This document shows, piece after piece, positions 18,931-29,229 of a DNA stretch of 64,000 nucleotides. A program made the translations under genes and the position numbers. This DNA is from Megaustenia siamemsis. Taxonomy: Eukaryota; Mollusca; Gastropoda; Stylommatophora; Ariophantidae. The stretch is from the NCBI GenBank assembly GCA_032433765.1, contig JAVIAB010000124.1:72713746-72777745 (forward strand), read 5' to 3'. The notes under the pieces are model-generated. The model saw only the letters and a list, made by a program, of their open reading frames with translations. It did no database searches and had not been told where the DNA came from. The first letter of the stretch is position 1. Each line of letters opens with the position of its first letter.

Positions 18931-19457
18931 AATTCAAGAGAAGCAGAAGAGGAGATAGAAGAGCAGCGATCGCGAAAGGTATCCATATGCTTGGGTTTGT
19001 TGTATTCGGCAGACTCTTCTTAATGTGGGAATCATCGACATACAAGATGCAGGCCCCGGTTAACTGTTCACAGGTTCCGTTCAAACAGTTGTCTGGAGAT
19101 TTGAAAGTGCAGTCTGACCCATAGAACATTACCTTGCACGTACAGTTCCCGGTTGACTGTTCACAGGTGTCGTTGAAACAGTTGTCCGGACATTTGAGAG
19201 TGTAGTCTTACCCGTAGTACGTTTCCTTGCACATACAGTCTGCACTTTCCGGGTCACATATGATGTCACAGCCATCAGAACACGTCTGTCGCACTGTAGC
19301 CCAAAATTACCATCGGGACAAGTGTCATTACAGGTATAGCCAGAATGTTTACATTGTAGACATTTTCCTGATTTTTTCTCACAAAAAGGACAGACACTGA
19401 GACAAGACCTGGAGCAGTCGTTTCCATAGATCCCATGTGAACAGTTGCCGTGACACA
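18929..19457 (-). pseudogene. EGF-repeat transmembrane protein fragment (MEGF/scavenger-receptor-like)
   Basis: The minus strand encodes EGF-like units: CHGNCSHGIYGNDC, CLSVCPFCEKKSGKC, CNDTCPDGNFGLQCDRR (19455-19290); after a frameshift CSDGCDIICDPESADCMCKE with a stop right after YYG; then CPDNCFNDTCEQSTGNCTC and DNCLNGTCEQLTGAC; and finally a hydrophobic segment IWIPFAIAALLSPLLLLLN then stop (18929), a likely membrane anchor. Cysteine spacing is of the MEGF10/11 and scavenger-receptor F type. It is uninterrupted by introns, carries a frameshift and a stop, and is cut at 19457 by LINE sequence. Probably a retrocopy or exon relic. Confidence 0.7.
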
Positions 19458-19550
19458 AATAAATCTGGTGACAGCATACAACCTTGCATAACATCCTGTT
19501 TTATTTGTTGAAACATTCCCAATTGATTTCCAGTTCTTATGGTCACTGAA
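19458..19550 (-). mobile_element. Family C LINE fragment
   Basis: AATCTGGTGACAGCATACAA through TTTCCAGTTCTTATGG matches 3563-3643: the RT segment between the NQLG region and the VRQGCVLSPDLF box. About 90 bp only. Confidence 0.65.
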
Positions 19551-20765
19551 CCTACTAACTTTAATTAAGGATTCTGCACTGGTGCTACATGTTTGTTCAC
19601 CTGGCCACGGTCATTTCAGTGAATCAAATCATTGTGGATACAACCATTTTTGTCACAGTTTATGCGTATTACATCATGGTGTTTGTTAATGTGGTCATGT
19701 GATGGGTAGATCATATATTCCTAACGCAGACTAACATAACATAACTGACATAAAAGTTCATCACAGAGTGAGTGGATTATTAAGCACATCACTTCTTCAT
19801 CGAGTATTTAAGCTAGATCTTGAGGACTTTTATTCTTTCTTTTTTTATTCTATACTTTTACAGTGTGCCATCACAGAGAGGAGGAATGTGTAATTTTCTA
19901 GCCTTCATTAGTTGTGTAGATTGTGCTGTTGTTATGTAGTAACTACATACTGTGTCTTTGATTCCAACTCACTCTCTCTTTTTCTTGGCTCTCTTTTGCT
20001 CTATTGCCGGTCTTCATATAATAAGTTGCAGGCTTATTGGGTTTCATCCTGGTCAGACATCCAAACTATTTGATTCTTTGTTGTTCAGTGTAGTAATAGC
20101 TTTTACAGCCACTTTTTCTCTCAAGGCCTCATTTCTAAGCTTATCTCTTCTAGTTTTGTTTACAGCTTTTCATATATATTTAATTTCCTTTGTCATTATT
20201 TTATACTTGTCTCTGCAAGAATTGTCAATGTCTGCTACTGGAAACACAATGTGGGCAATAGTAATGTTTCTTTCTATTTTTTTTTCTCATATTTGCATAA
20301 TCATGTTAGGATGTTTCAAAATTGGTACTTTATTGCAGCTTACATTATTTGCTTTCTAGATTCTAGGAATATTCTAGTCTACCACGATACTCTGGAATAT
20401 TTTAGTCATCAGGCGAACACAACCAACCAACCATATAATGAAAAAAAAATTATTTTTGCCAATTGTAAAGAAATTGGTTGATTTTCTCCTTTCTTTTTTT
20501 CCCCCCTTTTTGCTGTGACCAGGTAAATTTCCTTGAAATTTTGCTAACATTAAACAATCCTTTGTAACTTGGAAAATGCGACGAATGACAGCATAAGGTA
20601 GCCAAACATACTGACGAACTTACTGCATCCGACCTCTGTGGTCAAATCCTAGACATAAATCAACCTGAGACAGGAAATCCAAGACTCCATGTCTCTTCTA
20701 GTGTAAACACACAGCTGTGTGTCAAAAAGTTAAAAGAAAACACAATTTTTTAGAGCTTCTTTGTT
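19551..20765. other. Mostly unassigned; dispersed repeat at the left
   Basis: 19551-19700 aligns with 16127-16280 (see there). The rest is AT-rich with a long + frame (19952-20359) that is hydrophobic but shows low-complexity composition; the minus strand is lysine-rich and may be a decayed LINE ORF. No family identified. Confidence 0.35.
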
Positions 20766-20950
20766 ACAATTATTCTTCTTCTTATACCTTTTCAGTTCCC
20801 TGTGGAGCATAGGTCTTCAACAAACACTTTCCAAGCTGTTCTGTTTTTTGCCATTCTTTTAAGATCATTCCATGTCTTCCCCATCATCTTCATCTCTGAT
20901 TCCGTCTTCTCCAAGAATATCTGGGTCTTTGTCTTTTTTTCAGGGGGGGG
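20766..20950 (-). mobile_element. RTE (SR2-like) LINE 3' end
   Basis: TCTTCTTCTTATACC, CAGTTCCCTGTGGAGCATAG and TCATTCCATGTCTTCCCC match 7155-7280. The minus strand encodes the last ~50 residues (EAEMKMMGKTWNDLKRM type). It ends in a G-run at 20943-20950. Confidence 0.75.
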
Positions 20951-21129
20951 TACGCTTCATTTTTCCTTCTTTTCATAGCTTTTTCTGGCCTTCTCGACAT
21001 CAAATTTTAAGATTCTATAACTTGTCATATGGTTATGGGAAAGGTTAACGTAAAATTAATAAAATCAGCAAATGTGCCTCAATTAATATCAAGTTAAATT
21101 TAGATTTACTCAAATCAGATAAGAGGTTA

Positions 21130-22465
21130 CAAGACAAATAAAAATCACAATTCAGAACCAGTACAATACAATAAAGAAAATACAAAGCATTGATGAACAG
21201 TGGGAAATGCTAAAAGAACCGATGCAACAAACATCAAAAGAGTTCATACCACCAGTGAGGACAAATTCAAGAAAGAAATGGATGATAGATGACATTTTGC
21301 AGCTAATAGATACAAATAGCGGGACAAAAAAAGCAATATTCTGCATGAGAACATTAATCGAAAAGTACACAGAAGTAAACAATCCAATATATGCCTGCTT
21401 CATAGACTCCACCAAAGCTTTTGATGGAGTACACCACAAACAACTTATAGAATGCCTAAAAGAGATACATATAGATGAGATGGACATACGACTAATATGT
21501 AATCTATACTGGGAGCAAACAGCAATAATAAAATATAACAAAAGACAACTCTACACCCATTGATATAAAAAGAGGAGTAAGACAGGGATACATCCTATCA
21601 CCAAGCTTGTTCAATCTATACATTGAGCAAATCTTTAAAAATATCATAGAGATGCCAGGCCTATAAACTTATGGAAAGATAATTAATAACCTAAGATATA
21701 CTGACGATACTGTACTACTAGCAGAAAATCCTAAAGATCTACAACAATTACTTAATGAAATAAACATGACAAGCAAAAAATATAGACTAGATATGAATAT
21801 CAAAAAGACTAAAACTATGATCATAAACAAAGAAAATACTCAAAACCCACAAGTGGATATCAAAATTGAAGGAATAGACCTGGAGACAGTTCAGAACTAC
21901 AACTACCTTGGACACACTATAACCAGTGATGGAAAATGTACAACTGAAATAAACAAAAGAATAGGTATGGCAAAAAGTAATTTTAATGTCATGAAGAACA
22001 TACTAACATCAAAACAAATAACACCAGGACTAAAACTAAGAATAGCAAAATGTTACATCTTCTCAATATTCCTATATGGTGCAGAAACATTTACATTAGA
22101 CAAGAAAACAGAACAGAGAATTGAAGCCTTTGAAATGTGGATTTATAGAAGAATAGGTAGAATTGGATGGATGGAAAAGAAAACAAACGATGAAGTCTTA
22201 AAACAACTAAAAATGAAAAGAAAACTACTAAGCACAGTTCAAACAAGACAAATGCGATTTTTGGGCCATGTTAAAAGACACAACAGCCCACTAAAAGTAA
22301 TCCTGGAGGGGAAAATACAAGGTAAAAGAGGCAGACCAAGACTAACATCTAACATAGATGAGTAACATCAAAAGATGGACCATCAAAGCAAGAGACAGAG
22401 CAGAATAGCGCTCCATGGTAGCCAACCTTCGTTGTGGAGATGGCGCTAAATGATGATGATGATTT
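21130..22465 (+). mobile_element. Family B RTE-like LINE, internally deleted
   Basis: Linker sequence (21152-21300) is fused directly to RT: SGTKKAIFCMRTLIEKYTE and IDSTKAFDGVHHKQL (21207-21563); a frameshift near 21540; IDIKRGVRQGYILSPSLFN; the palm reads NNLRYTDDT (YADD to YTDD); then a 199-residue frame 21766-22365 covering MIINKENTQNPQV, YNYLGHTITSDGKCTTE, ILYGAETFTLDKKTE-like and FLGHVKRHNSP. The RT fingers and PGPDNI-type box are deleted. GAT-repeat tail at about 22453-22465. Confidence 0.85.
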
Positions 22466-23512
22466 GACAAAGTAAAACACCAAAAATAATCAAAATTTTA
22501 GAAGACATAAATGTAGACAGCAAAGATCTAAGAATAATAAAGAACATGTACTGGCAACAAACAGCGGCCATAAGAACTGAAAATCAATTGGAAATGTTTT
22601 AACAAATAAAACAGGGTGTTAGGCAAGGTTGTGTACTGTCACCAGATTTATTTAATATGTATAGTGAGATTATTTTAAGACCCATAAAGGGCATGCCTGG
22701 AATAACAATCGGAGGTCATAATATAAATAATCTAAGGTATGCTGATTATACAGTCTTATTCACTAAGAGTGAAAATGAGTTACAAGAAATGTTAGACATT
22801 ACAATGAAGGAAGGCAAAGGAGAAGGAAGGACTCAGCCTTAATAGTACAAAAGACAGAAGTAATGGTAGCTACAAAGAAAAAGACATCACCACAATGTAC
22901 AATAAAGACAAGTGGAACAATATTAAAATAGGTAAATGGATTTAAATATCTTGGAACATTGTTAACCCCAGATGGCAGATGTACAACAGAGGTGAGATGC
23001 ACAATGGCTCAGGCAAAAGCAGCTTTCCAAAAAATTAGGAAGGTATTGTGCAATCCAATTTTTACAATAAAAAGAGTTCTTAAATATTATCTAGAGCCAG
23101 TCTTAACATATGGATGTGAATCATGGACAATGGGACAACAGACAAGAAAATCACTGGAGTCTGTAGAAATATGGTTTTACAGAAGAATGTTGAGTGTACC
23201 ACTGACAGCTAAGAAGAAATAATTAAAATGTTCTGAAAGAGGCCAAAAGAAAAAGAGACCTAATATCCAATATTAGGAAGAAACAATCATCATTTTTTGG
23301 CCATGTAATGAGAAGGAACAGCTGGAATATATTGTAACAACTGGGAAAATTGAGGGTCAAAGAGATAGAGGGAAGCAAAGAGAAAAGATACCAAACAGCT
23401 TAAGAGAATGGCTTGGCAGAAGGTCAACAACAGAAATGATAAATAGCTGTCGAGATCAAAAGTTGTGGAGAGACATGATCTCCTACACCAGCAGGCATGG
23501 TACTTGATGATG
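22466..23512 (+). mobile_element. Family C RTE-like LINE, RT to tail
   Basis: Directly abuts the family B tail. RT box KILEDINVDSKDLRIIKNM (broken), QGVRQGCVLSPDLFNMYSE, NNLRYADYT (second catalytic Asp replaced by Tyr), then 22959-23222 TPDGRCTTEVRCTMAQAKA, YYLEPVLTYGCESWTMG and FYRRMLSVPLTAKK; a frameshift, then FFGHVMRR and STTEMINSCRDQKLWRD, ending GGCATGGTACTTGATGATG. Best continuous reference for family C in the window. Confidence 0.85.
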
Positions 23513-23516
23513 AATA

Positions 23517-23995
23517 CTACGAGCAAGGTCTGGAGGAAATTTTGAGTGAGCATAGAGTGACTAAACCCACTGTTCTTATCTCAAACATTAAGCTTATGAC
23601 CCCACAACACTTGGTCCATGTTGCTTTACTTTCTTTACTTTTAGATGTACATGAATGTCTCCGCATGGATTTGTAGTGGCAGCTTGTAGGCAGCGTGACT
23701 GTCTTGTCTTCTTTCAAAAGTGTAGCAATGAATCTAGATGATTCAACAGCCATGACCATGGGACCCATCACTCCTTATTTTTGCCAGGAGCAAGTTGATG
23801 AGAAATGTTTTCTCAGTACCAACAGAAGCATTCATGATAAAGATCTGACTAGCCCCTGTCTCAGTGTTGCAAAGGACCTGCCAATAGTCATTGAGCTGTT
23901 TATTCATCAGTGAGGCCTCACTGTACGAAATGACTTGTGCTGAAGCTTTTATATTATAACTTGTCTTTCTCTCATACTCCCTGTTCCACAAGCCT
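23517..23995 (-). pseudogene. Helitron/PIF1-like helicase relic
   Basis: Minus frame 23991-23743 reads NIKASAQVISYSEASLMNKQ, LNDYWQVLCNTETGASQIF, then MNASVGTEKTFLINLLLAKI: the Walker A loop of PIF1-type helicases, with GGTGKT changed to VGTEKT. After a stop, the SSRFIATLLKEDKT segment and, in another frame, AAYKLPLQIHAETF match the next conserved helicase block. Catalytic Gly lost, frames broken. PIF1-like helicases of this type in repeats are normally Helitron-encoded; neither the Rep domain nor the ends were found. Confidence 0.65.
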
Positions 23996-24331
23996 TTGTT
24001 TACTGAGACAGACCATTGCGTGGCAATACCTGGTTAGTATTTTTTTAAATATATTTTGTTTGTTTTTAGCCCATTAATGGTAATAAATTTATACTGAGGT
24101 TGAAGGAATCAAAAGTTTTTGTTCTTATTTTTTATTATAAATTAATACTGGAAGATACTGTATGCAGTGGTGACTATGTTGAAAAACAATTCTTTCATGT
24201 ACCAACTTTTGTTTAATAAATTAGGGAAAAAAATACTTTCAGGTTTTTATTTTGCTTACCCTGGTATATATATATATATATAAAAATGGATAGATTTTTT
24301 TATTTTCCAGCATTTATTCTGTTCTTTTAAA
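23996..24331. other. AT-rich, no feature recognised
   Basis: Contains a short (TA)n run at about 24267-24282. No coding frame of interest. Confidence 0.4.
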
Positions 24332-24333
24332 TA

Positions 24334-25671
24334 CGTAGGGAGGTCAAAAAGTAATGCACACCAATTTTTTTCTCGGCTAATAATAAAGATAGGAATATGA
24401 AATTTTGCACACTTGGAATATGACATGTTCCAATTATGTGCACCAAATTGCACAGCATTCTGAAAAATATTACGCAATCTATTAACCGTTAAAATGGAGC
24501 TTGTCAACAATGTCCGTTACAAACAGCGAATTGTCATAGAATTTCTGGTTGCGGAAAAAGAAACTGTGGCAAACATTCATAAACGACTGTGTGCAGTGTA
24601 CAAATGTTCTGCAGTCGATAGGAGCACAGTTAGTCGCTGGGTTCAGAGAATTAAAGCTGCAGAAAGTGTACGAGTGGAGCTGCATGATTTACCGCGTTCT
24701 GGACGTGTTGCCTCGGCTACCAGCACAGACATGTTAAACCGGGCTGATGCCATTATTCGTAAGGATAGGCGTATCACTAGTCAGCAATTGGCATTGCAGC
24801 TTACAGTCAGCAAGGGAAGTGCAATCGCAATTTTTAAAACTCTCGGATATTCAAAGATTTGCGCTCGATGGGTTCCTCGGTGCCTAACAAATGATCACAG
24901 AGTTCAAAGGAAAACATTCTGTTCTGAATTGTTGGAGCGTTTCGGTGTTGAAGGAGAAATGTTTTTGTCAAAAATTGTTACCGGTGACGAAACGTGGGCA
25001 CATTATTATGAGCCTGAAACAAAAATGCAGTCAATGGAATGGCATCATCCGCAGTCACCAAAAAGAAAAAATTCAAAACATCTCCATCAGCCGGAAAGGT
25101 GATGATCACTGTCTTCTGGGACATTGATGGTGTGATTCTTGTTGATGTAATGACAAGAGGTGAGACAATCAACTCGACAGCTTACATCAATACACTGACA
25201 AAACTCAAAAATCGGTTCCACAGAGTTCGGCCTAATAAGCCATCTGCAGATTTGTTGCTTCAACATGACAATGCACGCCCTCACACAAGTCTGGTAACAC
25301 GGGAAGCAATCAACAAATTTGGTTGGACTGTACTGCCCCATCCTCCTTACAGCCCTGATCTGGCTCCCTCAGATTTCCATCTGTTTGGACCACTCAAAAA
25401 ATTCCTGCGTGGGACACACTTTGACAATGATGAGGATGTGATCCGTGCAGTTAAAAAATGGCTACGCGAGCAGGACAAAACTTGGTACAAACGAGGCATT
25501 CATGACCTAGTTTCGCGTTGGCGTAAGGCAATACGCTTGGACGGAGATTATGTTGAAAAATAGGTAGTGTAAAGGGGATGTTCAGCTACAATCTGTGAAA
25601 ATTTCACACATTATGCTCGAATAGTTTCCGAGAAAAAAATTGGTGTGCATTACTTTTTGACCTCCCTTCAG
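24334..25671 (+). mobile_element. Mariner transposon, nearly complete
   Basis: Long terminal inverted repeats: left GGGAGGTCAAAAAGTAATGC then ACACCAATTTTTTTCTCGG (from 24338), right the reverse complement (25629-25666), matching over about 39 bp. TA dinucleotides at 24332-24333 and 25672-25673 would be the target duplication, which gives an element of about 1.34 kb, the normal mariner length. It lies about 80 bp upstream of a host exon acceptor, in the sense orientation. Confidence 0.93.
24494..25563 (+). pseudogene. Mariner transposase, one frameshift
   Basis: First frame 24494-25102: N-terminal paired-type helix-turn-helix DNA-binding region (MELVNNVRYKQRIVIEFL; STVSRWVQRIK; RSGRVASA), second helix bundle, and the first catalytic Asp in VTGDETWAHYYEPETK. 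Second frame 25039-25563: GKVMITVFWDIDGVILVD, the second Asp in QHDNARPHTS and the third in YSPDLAPSDFHLFGPLKK, i.e. the D,D34D mariner set. The two frames overlap; the switch is needed in the A-rich run at about 25058-25072, consistent with loss of a single A. Otherwise about 355 residues without stops, the expected full length. Recently active by appearance; a sequencing error in the homopolymer is also possible. Confidence 0.9.
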
Positions 25672-25751
25672 TACATTATATCATTTTGATTTACAATGTT
25701 TTTGAATATTGAAAAAACATTTAAGACCATTTAAAACCATTTCTTTTTCAG

Positions 25752-25827
25752 TCGAGTGAGCAGGATGTTTTAAACTGTGTTATCAAATGGGGAGAGCACC
25801 AGTTGACTAAAAGAATTGAGGAAAGAG
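25752..25827 (+). CDS. BTBD7: BTBD7-like gene, internal exon (76 nt)
   Basis: Acceptor TTCTTTTTCAG precedes 25752; donor GTAAAT starts at 25828. The exon reads SSEQDVLNCVIKWGEHQLTK then RIEER plus one base (phase 1). It resembles the BACK-domain region of BTBD7, a cytoplasmic BTB/POZ-BACK protein implicated in epithelial branching and cell-adhesion control (family knowledge). Joined to 51615 the split codon becomes Glu, giving the EREPNLL stretch expected there. No upstream exon was found, so the preceding intron covers at least the recognisable sequence to its left. Too short for an ORF search; identified by homology and splice phase. Confidence 0.85.
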
Positions 25828-25894
25828 GTAAATGTAATTATATATTGAGCCTGTATTTGAGTACATACAATTTTATGTTTTGTATTAATGTTTT

Positions 25895-26057
25895 ATGTGC
25901 CATTTTGGCACGCAAGGTTTCTGTTTTTGAGATTGTTGTTCTGCCCTATGTGCCGTCTTCGGCTCGAAAGGACAATATGGATGGATGGATGGATGGGATG
26001 GGATGGGATGGGATGGGATGGGATGGGATTGGATTGGATTGGATTGGATTGGATAAA
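25895..26057 (+). repeat. Family F LINE 3' end with a shifting microsatellite tail
   Basis: GCAAGGTTTCTGTTTTTGAG, GTTCTGCCCTATGTGCCG, TCTTCGGCTCGAAAGGACAAT then (ATGG)n, (GGGAT)n and (GGATT)n to 26057. The unique part matches the minus strand of 53935-54050. Only ~75 bp of 3' UTR is present; coding part absent. Confidence 0.75.
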
Positions 26058-26189
26058 TAGATAGATTAATGTTTTGTATTGTATTACAATGTTAGTGATG
26101 ACTCAACTGTATATTCAATGGAAGCCAAATATACTGATAAGCTGGTTAAAAATGTAATGTTTAAAATTCAATAGATATGCACATTCCTT

Positions 26190-28665
26190 TGCGGGATTTT
26201 GTTATCACATGGTCGACGTGGTCCCGAATACACAGGCTGCGATCAAACTTAACTCCGAGCTATGTCGTCAACTGGTCCTGGTCACCTCATCAGCTCCCAT
26301 GCGTGCCACCGATGTTTCCATGTTAACAATATGATTGTTAAGCAAGAGCCATGCAATTGATGCTTTATTAGGATTAACAAATGCACCTGATACTCCACAC
26401 CAAGAAGTGATGCGATCAAATTCATTTTGCATGGTGGGGGGCGATTTCCCTTCTGTCTCTTCCCTGTCGATGTACCAGAATATCATCAGCAAAAGTCATA
26501 GTTCTTTCCCTCCCATCCAGCTGTTGTTCCATAATCATTATTGTGTACACATTAAATAGAACTGGTGACAATCGTGAGCCTTGTGGCAGCCCTGGACAAA
26601 TGGATGATGGCTCGGAAGACCAACTTCCACATCTGAGTATCACCTTCCTCTGAAACAGTGCAGCAGCAATCCATCTAATAAGGAAGGGTGCACCGCCAGT
26701 TTGACGAGCATGTACATGATGTATTCAAATGGTACTCTGTTGTATGTATCCTCCAGATCTATAGCAGCAGTACATGTCTCCTCTCGACTGTGGAAGCCTT
26801 TGAAGACATCAGATGTGAAGACTGCCACATTGAGCCAAGTCTCTTTGTTATATCTATAACCTCCGAGTGTGGGTGGGATTCCGCATAATTCAAGGTGGCT
26901 GGTGACTACATGAGCAACTATTTTCTCCAGTAGCTTGCCCGCAGTATACTGCATTGTGATGATTCTGTAAGCACTGATCTGAGAATGTTCTTTGTTTGCT
27001 CTAGTAGTGGTAGTAAGTAGCTGTGTGGCCACTCCTCCTTAATCTGGTCACTCTGAATGCAGGCATTAAACTTTTTGGCCAGTTTTTTCAAGTTGTCGTT
27101 GGCTAAATTGCCTATGTTGTCGTACCGAACAACATCTGGATCAGGAGCAATTGTTCTGTGACCTTCTAAGAGTTGTGCGAATGGCATCGGTTGTGATTGT
27201 GAGATCTTTTCCCAGTACTACATCCTCTCACAATTCTGAGAGTGGCCCTCTAATGCTCACTCTTACAGCCTCATTTCTTTGATCAGTCTGCTCAATGTCG
27301 TGGACAAGCAGAACCTTTCTTTTGCTCTTATCAGATTTGTGCCATATCTGGCCTGTGCTCTGGAAGTCTAGTATGCCTCTGTATCATATTGTGCCATTCA
27401 TGCTCTGATGAAGGCACCAGAATGTGGCTATCGATTTTTCTGAACACTTTTTTGCAGAAATCATTTCACTTGGCGCCCTTCGCCTTCTTTCAGACTCTTC
27501 AGGTGCTCAGTTTGTGTTCTTCCATTCTTTCTGGCTTTCTGTCATGCCTTGGCCGTTTGTCTCTTGTTCCACCAATCTTCCTTACTTCTATGTTCCACCA
27601 GGGCAGTTGCATCCATCTCTCCTGCCTCCTACAAGGGGCTCCCTGTTTCCTATGTATGATTTTGCTAATGATGTCCTGGTCCTTGTTCTCATAGTGGAAG
27701 GTGGTGTACTAGCTTTTCTGATTTCTATTTCTGCCTTTCTCAATTAGGATGAAACATGAATAGTGATCACTTCCATGTTATCCAAGTACACTCCACCTGC
27801 AAACCGGTGCGAAATGTGGAAGACACCATTGCCAGGTCTATGACACATCAGAGTCCCCTGTTTGAGTGGCCATTCTAGTAGTCCTTCCATCATTCAAGCA
27901 CACTAAATCGGCCAACACCAGAATATTTTCTAGGTCTTCTCCCTGCTTGTTAGTTATGACGTTACCCCTCTGGATTCCTCTAGCATTAAAGTCTCCTCAG
28001 AAAATGACGTTCTCTTTTTCGAACGCGACGAGATTCAGCGATTGTTGTGTGTCCATCTTCCCATTACAGCTGCGATTTTTCACTGTTCCACGTAGACATA
28101 TCAACCGTAGCTGCCACCATGTTTTTTCGCACAAGGATGGCCTGTTCAAGGTGTCATCTGTTGTAGAAACAGTGAAATTCCGGGGCACTAACAGTCCTAT
28201 CACCAGGAAGTGTTTCTTGCAAAATCATTATATCGGCACAACACAGTAGCTTATCAAAAATAGACCATCGTTGATTTATTGAGGTACAGTTCCAGTATGT
28301 AATAATCACATACATTAGGCCTAGCCTCTTGCATTTCAAACATTTCGTTCACATTCCTGAATTCTAGCCTTTTCTTGTTTTCCTTCTTCGGTGTTGTCAT
28401 TTTGGCTTCATCTGAATGCTTCTTGTCAGCATTGTTGATTTTGTTGCTGAAAGTCAATGCTGTGGATGGTCTAGACTCATGTGCACTCACTTATTCGCAC
28501 GGTCCAGAACCCGTTTCCATGTTCTAGACTGGCCAACCCCAGTCAATCAGCTCTTTAGCATGTGGTTACACTGTGAGCTTTTTATTTTCTTCATTCAGAA
28601 GCGCACATCAATGAAATTACACTTCCTTGTCCAAGAACCAGCAAATAGACACCACCATTTGTAAA
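26190..28665 (-). mobile_element. Family D LINE (RNase H group): endonuclease through RT
   Basis: Minus order: leader/ORF start (28664-28340, HAKELIDWGWPV, TPKKENKKRLEFRNV); endonuclease start ITYWNCTSINQRWSIFD and ADIMILQETLPGD (28310-28200; catalytic QET box present), DMSTWN region, VLADLVCLNDG; linker with KQGAPCRRQERW; RT from 27032: RANKEHSQISAYRIITMQYT, KLLEKIVAHVV, GYRYNKETWLNVAVF, AAIDLEDTYNRVPFEYIM; 26643-26422 GLPQGSRLSPVLFNVYT and MTFADDILVHRQG (intact FADD); 26492-26268 thumb. It ends before RNase H. Several frameshifts and stops. Confidence 0.8.
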
Positions 28666-29229
28666 AAGAGTACAGTTTGAAGACAGTTTACACGAATAAA
28701 CTTGAATGTGACCACTGCGGCTAAACATACACAACCGAAATCGGCATGGTGTACGGTGCATTGAAATGTGCTGAAAGAATTAATATTATTGATTCTACTT
28801 TAATGTTCAACTTTGCTTAATATGTAAGCATTTACACTTATACAGATAAGAATTTCTCGTTTCAAGATTGTGTAGTCATGTTTGGTTTAACGAGACTGTA
28901 AAACTTATCAGCAATAAAGATGGTTAATTCCATCTTTCTAATGCAGATAAGCTTCTACATTATAAGTTCCCCAGTTACGGTCTTTGCCAGTGCAACAGTG
29001 AATGTTTAGAACTGAAATCCTCTACAGTGTGTGCAAAAGTGTGTTCTGTGTTATATTCAATACAAGTCATTGTCATATTTGCAGAAATTGTGTGCTTCTC
29101 CCAGAAGATAAAAATCAGGCTTAAACGAGGCAGAAGGAAATGACTATGTAAATGTGGCAGAGCACATAGAAAACGTATGAAGTATGTACATTTGGGCCTC
29201 ACAAATCTACATATTTTATTTTAGAATTG
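28666..29229. other. AT-rich, no feature recognised
   Basis: Between two oppositely oriented family D copies (5' ends facing). No convincing frame; the 5' UTRs of either copy may lie here. Confidence 0.4.

Noticed and set aside
19952..20359. Hydrophobic 135-codon + frame resembling a membrane protein
   Set aside because: AT/T-rich composition gives hydrophobic residues; no motif, and the opposite strand looks like decayed lysine-rich LINE coding.
27389..27747. Overlapping + strand frames of about 100 codons
   Set aside because: Antisense to the family D linker region.
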